Source: Salvator merianae
Taxonomy: Eukaryota > Chordata > Lepidosauria > Squamata > Teiidae
Reading direction: 5' to 3'
DNA length: 64,000 bases
Assembly: GCA_003586115.2 (NCBI GenBank)
Contig: QVOM02000021.1
Location: 8,198,248-8,262,247 of the forward strand
Shown: one piece after another, positions 48,201-60,200 of the stretch
How positions within the stretch are numbered: position 1 is the stretch's first letter
Layout: each line of letters opens with the position of its first letter
The notes under the pieces: generated by a model
Seen by the model: only the letters and a program-made list of their open reading frames with translations
Database searches by the model: none
Told to the model about the DNA's origin: nothing
Made by a program: the position numbers and the translations under genes

Positions 48201-51200
48201 GTGACTTGAATGTAAACAATGTGGTTGGGATAAGAAACACATTCCTTCTCAGAACCTATGCATATAGTAAGTACTGTACGGAAATGTTCTTGTTTTGTCT
48301 TTAAACTGGGATCTACTCAACATCTAAAGCTTTAGGCCTATGCATACGTATCTGGTAGTAAAAACACTTTATTTCAGTGGTATTTTATTTCTATGCAGGA
48401 TCAGGCTGTGATCATTGGTAATTGGTGTTTCATTACAAAAAAGCATGAATCAACAAAGCATGAATTAACAGTATGCCAGAAATAGACATGATGACTGAAA
48501 CCTTAGGTGTTTTTTTTTTTTAATTAAAACCTTTCTTGTTCTGGAAGTTTAAGGTTCCTACAAGCATGCTTGTGTACACATGCATATATTCTAAAGGGAA
48601 TGTATTGCTATTAATATATTGGATAGCAGAACTTTATAAGGTAAAAAGTTAGACCCCTATTTCAAGAAGCATGCAAGAAGAGGGTGGAAAGGAAGAGGCA
48701 TGTAAATAGGATGGTTCAGCCCCCTCTCAGATCATCCATAAAAACAAGGCTCGTTATTCTGCTAGGTGGTGCTGCAACCAAGCGTCAGCACATGACACAT
48801 TCGATGGTAGCCTTAGAAGCTGAAAAAAATCTTAAGATAATCTGAGGAACCTTGCTAATCCCAGCAGGGGTAGCAGATTATTACTTAGTAATTTTACAAA
48901 TATGGACCTTTTTGGTGGTAGCACCAAGTTTCTGAATTCCTCTATGCGGTCTGAAAGGTAGTAAATGTGGCAAGGTTGAAATGGCTCCTGAAAACACTGG
49001 GTTTTCCTGACTTTTTTAACATTTTCACTTTCTATGTAGTTGTTATTGTGCTTGGCTTAACATTTTATTGCAGTTTACCGCAGGTATTTTGGAACTGATT
49101 TTATCATTAATGCTTTTGTTTTTCTTTGTGAACTCCTTAAAGTTTTTTGAACATGAAGTGGTATAAACATTTTGTAAATAAATATCTTTTAAAACGAGGC
49201 CTTTTGATAGCCACGGATTTAGAACAGCCAGTAGCTCAATATATTTAATAGAAATTTGTTTAAGTTACAAAGATAGGGTTGGGTTACCCCAGATGATTGT
49301 TTATGTATGAGTTTATTTTGCAACTGTCCAGCCTCTGCACAAACACTTATGCTCTGCCTGATAAAATATCTGTCTTGTTTGCAGTTGAAAGTCGAGTGCG
49401 TCCATTAGTCCTTGTTGTAAAGAAGTGGGCGAGATATTGTGGCATAAATGATGCCAGTCGAGGCACTTTAAATAGTTACAGTCTTGTGTTGATGGTTTTG
49501 CACTACTTACAAAGTAAGTGTGTATTTTGATTTTGGAACGGCATTATCTCCTAGAATACGTAGCTGAGTTTCTCCTAATAATATCATTTTAGAATGTCTA
49601 GGGATATTGTTAGTTAAAGTACTTAGTGTATATTTCAGTATATGATCTCATAAGATATTTTTTGTTGTACCTTTGAATAGACTCCATTTGTCCCTATCTA
49701 TAGAGGGTTTGGGGTTCCTAAGGAAATTATATTTTTTATGAGAATATAGTATAGTATAACTTTTGGATTTTGTTCTACTTCAACAATATAACTAACAGCA
49801 GGAAATCAGACAGAACCTATAATCCAATTTTAACAGTCTTGTAACTTACTGTGTATTCTCCTGTAAAATATTACACATTTCTCCCTTAACACAAACATGC
49901 AAAATATGCTTCAAATCTTTGTGCAGTTTCCGAAAAATGCAGCCTACAACATCTAATTTTTTTTCTTTTACCAAGATGATTGTTGGTCTATGGAATTTGC
50001 TACCAAAGAGGTGGTGACAACAAGCAACCTGGATAGCTTTAAGAAAGAGTTAGACAAATTCATGGAGGACAGGTGTATCAATGGTTACTTGAATGGGTGC
50101 CTAGGTGTCATTTCCAGGCTGGAGAGACAGGCAAGATGCCTCTAAAGGGAATCGAGAGCTGGTGAAGGTTTTGCCTTTGTCTTCTTCTTGAGAATGGGCT
50201 GTGGTCCAATCCAGATGGGCTTTTGTTAGATTTTTATGTTGTCTTAGCAAAATAACAAATAATCACTTTATGCTGGATAAAACCTGTGTAAATGCATCAA
50301 ATTCCACTATATTAACAACATATAGCTTCAGTGAGTACATAATGTAGAAATTTAAGCAATTACGTTTAATTGGATCAAAAGTCCTAGAGATTGAGTTTTG
50401 GGGTAAGCATTTGAATCCTAAACCTTCAACTTTTACCACTGGTGTAGCTAATATGTTTTGTGCAAAATATGTGAATCACATCAATTTTGAACTTTTTTTT
50501 TTTTAATAGCCCTACCTGAACCCGTCCTTCCTTCCCTCCAAAAAAGTTACCCAGTAAGTGCTTCTTACATTTTTCTTCATAATGATTATTGAAAATGATT
50601 ATCTGTAATATGAATGTTCATCCTGAATGTGGGAAATGACAAAATACAGCTGTGCCCTATTTTGCTAGAACTTCTTAGTAAGTCATTATCATGTGTACCC
50701 ATGTGTATATGAAGTCTCTATACAAACTAATTCTCTTTCCCCTTTTTGTTCCAAGTAAGCTTAAATTTGCTGGCCGGTTCTGCTCATGTTCCATTTCTGG
50801 GAAATAAGACCCATTCATTTTCATGAGACTTCCTTCCATCTGAGTGCACTTAGGATTGCAGTATGTCATTTTCAAATATACTAGTGTCCTTTATGGTCTG
50901 TTCTGCATGTAGGACTTGTCTGCATCATGAATTATCTCACCACTTTCTGCTGCTATTATGTATTTTAATGCTCTGAAGCTCATTTTCCTCTGATGGTCTT
51001 GCAGCTCATATATTCCTGAGCGGATCTCATTTCCAGAATATCCACAGTGTATCCCCAAGTTGCGTGATAATTATGTGCCCTGCCTCTCTCCTAGGTCTTT
51101 TTATTCTTCTGTTCTTTTTAACTACCTTGTGAAAAAATGCATAATTAAGTGCTATACTAAAGTATCATTGTCGTCACAAATATACAGCCCTTGTATAGTA

Positions 51201-54200
51201 CAGTTTTGCTGTGACATGGTAGTAAAATGCATGCTGATCACAGCACACAAACCTGCCAGTGAGGGTTGTGTTTGTCAGTACCAACATCTCACAAGCCCAG
51301 CCTTCTATGAAGTACTGACTGTGATTCCCAGTGGCACTCATCTGCATCCATTGCTCTCTTCATTCTCCTTGCTTTTCCTCTCAGCCTGCTTTGTAGCCAG
51401 AAGGGGGTGGGGCTTCCTAGTGATGTCACCACCTGGCTTATTCCAATGCCAGAGTCCTTGGGCCTTCCCGCATCTCCTGCCAAGTCTATGTGGGACACAA
51501 AAAGAAAGTCCTGTGCAGGTTTGGCAGGGCAGCAGAAAGGCCCAGGAGCCCTGGGATTGTAGTGAGCCATATGATGATGTCACTATGAAGCCCTTGAAGC
51601 CCTCCCCCCTCCCGGCTGTGAAGCAAGCTGGAAGGAAAAGTGAGGAAAGCAATGGAGGCAACTGAATGCTTCCTATAATTACTAATAGCACTTATCGTCC
51701 ACAGGGACTCTGAGGTGTTGGTCCTTACAAACCTAGCCTTTTTTGACAGTTTTGTATACTACAAACAGCATATGAACTGGTTCGATGCACAAGCCTAGCT
51801 TGCTTTGGGGCTCTTGGTAAAATTTGCCTTCGCCCACAGTGCTGGCAACTTCAGTCATGTGATTGGCCTCTGAAGTGCCATTGACTTACTCTGATAGACT
51901 GAGCCAACCCTCCGTAGTGCCAAACATAGTGATAGACCGGGTCCCTCCCTTTTGTAACAGCACTGACTTGCTGAGAGTCTGGGCCTACTCTCTACAGGGT
52001 CATTTTTGAACAACTTTCATCTCTGTGGTGCCACTGACTTAACTTTGGCAGGCTGGGCCATCATAGTTCCTCTAACCCCAATTTTCCACATGTGGCAGTT
52101 ACTTGCATAATAGAGTTTTGCATTATACAATGATTTATGGGAACCAAACTTCTACAACAATTTCCAAGATCTTACCCAAGTAATGAATATTATTTGTCAG
52201 TTGTGCAATCCTAGATTTTAGGTGGAGGTTCACATGAAGTTTAAAATTGCTGTGTTTCATGCATTTCATGTGAGCCTCCACATGAAGTGGATACTTGATT
52301 ATATGCAATAAAAAATAAAAACTGCTGTATTATAAAATTGAAGTATTTGATGTGTTGTGCTCTGCTTTGGTCATACAAACCTGGTACAGTGGAAGTTTAC
52401 AAAAGGCAATGTTGAAGTGATATGTTAGTCCTTCAGATATCTGAAAGTGACATATATCTTGTAGTTGGTCCAAATTTATGTTCCAAGTTCTAAAAGCAGA
52501 CATAGATCTACTGCCTTAATAAGGTCCATTTCATTGAGCCCTGCATTGCGAAACCATAGGTCATCTCTTTGAATTATTACTTCTAACACAGTTTTACAAA
52601 TATTATATGGAATTCTGTTCCCTTCAAGACAGGGAGAATGGGAGACCATTCAGTCCACACATCCAGAAGCTTTTCACATTGAATAAAGTACTTGTTCTAT
52701 ATAACTAGGATATAGGTGTGTAGATTTAAAGAACCCTTTTGTATGCCTTATGATTTTCTGCACCAGAGCAGCTGGCAGTGTTAAGGAGGGAAACTTGGGG
52801 AGTTTATTCACAATCACTAATTTTAAAGGGGCAGCTGTGTTAGCTTGATGTAGGAAAAGCAACAAAAAACTGCTATGCTTTAAAGAATTACAGATCTAGA
52901 GGCCACATCTTAAGATGTATTAAGTGGCCACTTGATCAATTCAGAGTGTATGTTTAAGAGTTTCTTGTTTAATGTGACAACAGCAGTTTAATGTGACAAC
53001 AGAATCTTGCTGGGATTCAAGAACATAGAATCTAATAAAAATAGAATTAAGAGGGTTCTTTCCACACCAGAGAGCCCTTTGGCACTTCTTAAGAGTTTTC
53101 CATAATCATTCAGATATGGGAGTAAACTGGAGATGCTACGCAGCCCTTCATATACAATAGCTTTGTTTAGTAATGTTTACTTATGATCAAGATTCATTCA
53201 GGAGGTGTAGTATCTACCACTAATGCAAAGTTTGTTGCAGAGTCTTATTGCTTTACTTAATTTCGTGTTCCCCCATTGATCCCAGCTTGTGGGATTAACA
53301 ACATCTCAGTTGTCCCAGTTTGTTCATATAATGCAGTTATTGCCAAGCTGGAATTCCCTGGTGCTTTGGTCTACAATATGCATCAGCCACAGCCAGCACA
53401 GATGTGTATTAGCTGACGTTAGTAGGTGTTGCTATCCAGCGGATCTGATAGGAACAAGATGAAGGCTACTGTAATGTATGGTTAGGCTAATTTCTTCTTT
53501 CCTCTGTCAGGGTGTGTGTGTGTGTGTGTGTGTGTGTTCGAAAAGAAAAAAAGGAAATCAATGATGTAAGGCTTCTCGCTGAGTGCTGGGGAAATTAAGA
53601 GATGCTGTTCAAAAGACAATAATGCATCTGGATTGACTGATGTTGCAGTTGCATTTGAGTCATGGGAGTGTAAATGGCCGTGAATGAAAACTAGGAAAAT
53701 AGATGAGATAATGACAGCAACAAAAGGTGAACCAAAGGTTGTAGTTCCAGAGATCAAAACTAATGAGGAAGAAACAAAAGACTGAGCTCCTTTTTAGGTT
53801 ACAAGAGGGAACGTGATCTAAAAGCAATTATTCTAGATGGTCACTGGCAAAACTGGAAATACTCAAAGATGATAGAGAGTGCACATTCCTAATTTATTTT
53901 AAAAAGTGGACATTTGTTGCCGGATGTTAAAAATAGAGAATATAACTATATCCAGTAGTTCATTGGCCTCAGTGTAAATTCACTTTGTTGCTTGATAAAT
54001 TCATCTTTTAAAAATTAAATCATGCTTACACGCTGAAATGAAGGAATCTAAAGTATTTTGATATAAATATAGATCTGAGGATACAATCCACAACCTTCCT
54101 CAGTATATGTGTAGAAAGATGATTTATGAAATCCTACTTGTCACTTTAAATTTGCTGAATCAACTCTTCAGCGACATGACCATGCTCTTTGCATATGTTT

Positions 54201-57200
54201 CTCAGTTTCATATTGAAATGGGTTTCTTTAAATGCTGATCATACACAACTAGACATCTAACATCAGCAACTATGCTTGAAAGAAAAAAAAAACTAGCAAG
54301 GAACAATGGAAAACTGACATGCAGTAGCAGTTCAGAATAAGCTGATTGATCTAAACAGGGACCCTGCATCCTAGAGCAGTATTAATAAAGCACTTTTTTC
54401 ATGTATGGTTGAGTAACTACTTGGCTAGTATACTCTGTAGTGGCATTTCTTATCTGTAATGAAGTTTAATGTTGCAATAAATCTGGATTTTTCAAGACTG
54501 GCTGTTAGCATAGCAGCACTTTTTAAAATTCAGTGCACTGAATATCATATAAAGGCAGACTTCTCCAGTTGTTCAGTGGCTACTTTCTATGTAAATTAAA
54601 ATCCCTGAACATCACTACTTAAACACCAAATCCGTCAGGATCCTCTTTAGTTCAGTTTCCCATGAAATGAATGAGAGTTATGTGTAGTGTGCTCATTCAA
54701 TTTCTAGTAGCCTATTACTTATATTTTGTCCTCTGCCTTTTAATAGCCTCTTGGCATTCCAAGGGCAGTTTGTATCATGCTTTGTTTTCCATGCATAAAA
54801 GAAAGGTTTGTTTTCTTTTTAAAAAATGTGACATTTTTTTAAAAGCCTAGAACATATACTTGCAGAGATAAGCACAGGATCCTATTCAACTTCCTCTTCC
54901 CCACCCCATCACAAAAAGTTTATTTCATCTGTCATCGCAGTGCTTTGCTTTACACTACACAATCGAGGAAGCATGCATATACTTGAGCACTAAAGGCTTA
55001 ACTTTTAGAACATGCAATCACATGCATCAGATATTAATATACACTTGACAAGATAGTATCTAATAGCAGTGGACTTGATTTGAATATTTACTGCCATTAT
55101 TTTGTGATAGTTTTGTTGGAAAGAGAGAAATTCCAGATGAATTTCATTTTGTGGCAGATGAGGGTGGCCTGAGATGACCTTCCCTTATATTGAATGGAAA
55201 ATAAAACTGACTAATGCATACTCTTTAATTGCATACTGGTTGTTAAGCATCACAACTTTTACCATATGCCTTTGTGCACTGTGTTAATGTATAATCATGG
55301 ATCTTTTGATGATTTGCTTGTATTTCACTCCTGTAAGTAATTCTTCCTTCTTTCTTTCCTCCTCCTTTAATTTGGACTTTGAGGCTGGACTGCTGTAACT
55401 TTGTTTTAAGAAAATTAGAAGAACTGATTAGTTAGATGTACAGAGTGTAAGATTAGTTAAATGTACAGAGTGTAAGAAATATTTAAAGCTAGTTTGCATA
55501 CTTCTATCTCAGTTACTATTATAATTCTATTGCAGTTTGTATCTGTGTATCCTTCTGCCAAATAATAAGAATTGCACTCCATGCTTACCTCCCTAGATTT
55601 CCTCCACAGAGTTCAGAAAAAACTATGGATCCATACAAATATCCAGCTTATCCAGCATCTCATTTTCCCCAACAACTGGATAAATACTTCCAGTGAGCCC
55701 GTAAATGATAATAATAGCCCTTCTAAGCATTCAAGTCCTACCATGCATCCTTTTCTTTATTGTGTCATATCAATGACAGACGTTCACTTATAAGCTTACA
55801 TAAAAACAAAGTTTTAAAGCAAGGTGTACTCTTTATCAGCTATTCTAATTAGTCATCTCTCGATTCTTTTGGTTTTTAAAACGGCGAGTTTCCCATATTC
55901 ACAAATGAGGGTTCATGACTCTCCCGTGCAATTCATAACAGAAGCAAGTGGCATATTCACAAATCTGACATTGCCAAAGAGCTGATTTTTAGCATCAGAA
56001 GAACTGTACTAAGTGGGATTAAAACCAACTGATGGTCCCTTTGAAGTTCATGAGTTTTAACATATGTAGTGTTTCTGGGAACCTAACCCAGAAATCCAAG
56101 GGACAGGTGTAATATATTGAATCTAGTGAGGTATGTCAAATATGGGTTCTTTCCTTTCACTCATTTTTCAATAAAACTAAGACTTCATTACAATTGCAGG
56201 CTTCACCATCCTTAACAAAGGAGCTAACTGTTTTTTGAGAGTCTCTTAATACATTCTCTCTCTTCTTCTCCCTCCCTCCCTGTGCCACTCTTGTTAACTA
56301 AGTAGTATAATTTTGTCTGTCTTGCAACTCAGATTTCAAATATTAGAACTATGATATTGGTGCCAAGCCTATAGGGAATGTTAAGCTCCCAAATGCTAAA
56401 AAATACTTGTCACATTTATATCCTGCCTTTTGTCAAAGATGGTGCATGAGTCGACTTTCTCATTTTAGTACACTAAACAAAATATATGCTGAGAAATGTA
56501 TGCGCTAGGTCACCCAATAAGCCTCATTTTTTATTAGTGTTTGGTCTAAGTCCCCCTATTCTCCCTACAAAATACTTATTAATTCCAACTGCTAAAGCTT
56601 TGTACCATTCTGTGTGTATTATGTCATATTTTAATGTCTACCTTAAATTACATTGGGGGGTTAAAAAACCTTCAAGCTTACTTTGCATAGGAGCAGGATA
56701 CGAGGTTTGGTTGAATTTCATGATATTTAAGATGAGAAGATCTGTATGCAAGAGATATAGGGGAAGGACTCTATAGGCTCAGAGGGAAGGCAGAACTTGT
56801 AAATGGCATAAACATGCATGTCATGGACCCAAAAGTTTTATTTTCTAAACTTAAAGAATCTTATAGTTCATTTATTCATGCTCCTACCTTCTCACTTTTA
56901 TTTTAATAGAGATGCAACATTTCATTATGAGTCAAACATGAAATATTAAAAAATCACTGTTTATTAACATTGCTTAATATTTTTAGATGCCAAGGTTTTC
57001 TTTTTTTTCCCCTTAAGTTTGGAAGGGTGCATGTTCGTTGAAAGTATGTGCTATAGATTTGGATGCGGCTTATTTTCCCAGGGGTCTTAAAACATGTTTA
57101 CCTTTGGTAGCATTGTAACAGCCTACAGCAGTGCTACACAGATGTAAGTATCTCTCAGTTTATGCCTAATTTGTTATTACAGGTGTCTTTTGATCCAGCT

Positions 57201-60200
57201 ATGCAGCTGCACTTTGTGCATCAAGCTCCAAGCAACATTCCTCCATACATTTCAAAAAATAACTCAACACTTGGAGATCTATTGCTGGGCTTCCTGAAAT
57301 ATTACGCCACAGAATTTGAGTGAGTGATCGTTTTTGCACTGGCTACAGCATCCGGATGAACTAAGGGTCTTGTATATCAGTTTAAAGGGAAATTGTGTGT
57401 TTGTGTAATGTTTCCATTTAAAGGTACCTTAAAAATGTAGTCACAGTCTAGTAAAAACAGAATAATCAGTGGGCAAGTCTTCAGTTTAGAATGCTTTGAA
57501 ATGGAATCAGGTCATGTATTTGAAGGACCATCTTTTTTCATCATGCCTTCTCTGAGAAACTCAACCAAGTCATTGTTGGATTACGTGGAAACTTCAGTTG
57601 CTGTTCAAGTGGACAGCTCTCTAGGTGGCCTTGAGTGTCTTATCAGCCTAATTTGCCTCCTAGGGTTGTTATGAGAATGAGAAGAGGACACCATTTTTGA
57701 TACTTTGGATCTCCTTAGAGCAGAGGTGTCTGTGGTCCTTTCATGTTCCTAGGTTCCAGGTCTCATCAGGCTCAGCGAAAAATGATCATGGGATTACAGT
57801 CATGGTACTTCAGCAGCTGCACGAGAGTCACAAGCTGCATATTTCACATTATATTCCCAGTCCACTGTCAAATTGTCACATGTGCTTCTTTAATATTTGT
57901 TATGCAGTGGGAAGCCTTAGCCCAGCATCACCAATAGGCGCTACCTTGTGATGTTGCGCTTTTGGGAGTTCATTGTGATGGTGATGTAAGCCACTGTCAG
58001 TGTGGGTTTTAAAAATCTAATGAATAGCACTGAACGGGACTTCATTTTATCAGTACAGCTGTACTGAAGGTGAGGTTCTAGGGGAGTGCAGAGTGCTGTT
58101 CTGAATTACATGTGGAGGCCAGTGTTTAGATGCACTTGCATATTTTTCCTGTCCCCTTCAGAATGAAGTAAAAGCTTTGCCAGGGCGTACCTGCTCTTTT
58201 GTAGCATCCTTGGCTTTCTTGCTGCCTCACTGAGTGTGGCCAAATATTGTTTCATCATGTAATGACATAGTCATGCAGCAATGCCCATTTTCAGTTCTGT
58301 TGGGACTTTCCCAGGCATTCACTGGACATAGTAGGTCAGTGTAGACCTGGGGAAGTAGCAGCAGGCCAGAAAAGGAGCCTTACTTCATGATGGTGTTATT
58401 AGGCGATGCAACAACATTGGGATCTTCCCCTCAAAAAGCATGACAGTGTATAGTATGCTACAGAGGAGCAGGTGTGACCAGGTAAGGACTTTACCTCAAC
58501 TCTAAGGGACTAGTGTGTCTAAGCAGTGGTCCCCATATGTGGTTTGCATAGCTGTTGAGAGTAGTTTGGAATAGCATATGGCATTTTGTATGGGTGTACA
58601 ATTTTAGATTAGGTCTAGCTTTTGATTTTAAAATCACATATAATGTGTATACGTGTATGTAATAGTGGATATTTTTTTAAAAAACTGTACCTTTGTTTTA
58701 CTGAAAGCACATTATGTTTAGTGTGTTGATTTTATATTTTGTTTCTATTGCTGTAACTGCCCTGAGACTTTGGATACAGAGTGGGATAAAAATGCACATA
58801 AATAAATAAATAAATAAAATAATAGATCTGCACTGAGGGCTCCCTGCAGTGGTCTAAGTAGGGCACTGCTAGGAACCATAGTAAAGAAGAGTGCTACATA
58901 CATAGCACTTTTCAAAGCAGCAGTGTGCTATTCACGTTTGCCACTGTCTCTGGTTGTGCAAACATTGCCGAGGGAGCTTTCGGTCTGTGGTTGTCATGTT
59001 GCTGGTTAGGAACATTTCTTTGCACACAGGAAGTGGGCTCAGAGGTGGGCCATTTCCTGTGTCCAAAGATATAGGGCTACCTGCAGGCTTTGGATAGAAG
59101 ACCATGTAGGTCCTCATGAGTGGTGGTGGTAGGGCCACTGCAGGAGTGGGAGTATATGGTCTTCTGAACTCTTACTCCTGCTCTTCCTTTACAGTACTCT
59201 AAAGAGTGCTTATGGCGGGATGCCTGCTGTTTGTCTGTGGTTTGAGCAGACTCTGTATCCTTGGGTCCCAGTTACAGCACCACATGGTGTCATGCAGATC
59301 TTGCCATAATCTATAAATATATTCTGAAGAACAAGTGGAACAACAGCAGCCTCGGAAGTTCTTTTTTGTCTCTGCAAACTTTTAGAATGTAGAATCTCCT
59401 ATTTTGTCTTCATGTCTGAGGAAAGGTAACAGATATTTCAGCTGGTAAACAGCAGTAAATAGTGGACCTAAGTGTCTTCCTTTTGTGCCATGAAGCTTAC
59501 TGTAAGAGCTTAAAGTTACACAAAGACCTTTATGTTAGAACAACCATTTTGTATTGAAATACAAATGTTTGACACATAGCAACAATTTTTAATTATTTAC
59601 TTTATTGGGAAATATTTGGACTTCAATATTTTATATATTTAAAATATATAGAAGTATATTTATAAAGCTCTGCGGTATTAGCAGAATTAAGTTTTATAAA
59701 GTTTTTAAGTACCCATTAGGCCCACATCTAGTAAAGGTACTTGAAGGTTCTTCATAATTGGATTCATAATTATCAGTGTTGTCTTCGTACCTTGAATACT
59801 AAATATGAGACATTTCTTTCTGTAGATCGTAGAATCATAAAATTGTTGAGCTGGAAGGGGTCACAATCCTTTGGAATGTTTGAGAAAGTAAATTAAATCA
59901 TTATAGAAATAGTAAAGTTCAGGATGTACTTAAGTGGTTAGGTCTCTTAGAAAAGATGCTCCTGTCCTTAGTTCCCTGACGTGCACAAACAAACCGGCAT
60001 GAAAGATTTCAAGTTAAAAGTTGTTCATTAATATCTTGCCCTTAGTTTGTGCTGGAAAAGCTTCTGGTTTTTAAAAGTAATATTAGAAGCCAGATGGATT
60101 CTACCACAAAAAAAAGTCAATTTTGTTCACTGTGCAGCAGAAACAAACTACTTGCCTGCTGTTATCTGCTTAATTCTGTTACATAACTTTCCTTTAGCTT

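Larger units (their letters stand above)
50554..57182 (+). other. TENT2 intron 10, 6.6 kb
   Basis: Largest intron in the window. Apart from the foldback at 51340-51664, a (GT)n tract at 53513-53537 and a possible repeat fragment at 52796-52870, it is unique-looking AT-rich DNA without recognised exons. Confidence 0.55.

Noticed and set aside
51060..51665. 201-codon open frame, the longest single frame in the window
   Set aside because: It lies in a TENT2 intron, overlaps a foldback element and has a mirror-image frame on the other strand; no recognisable domain.
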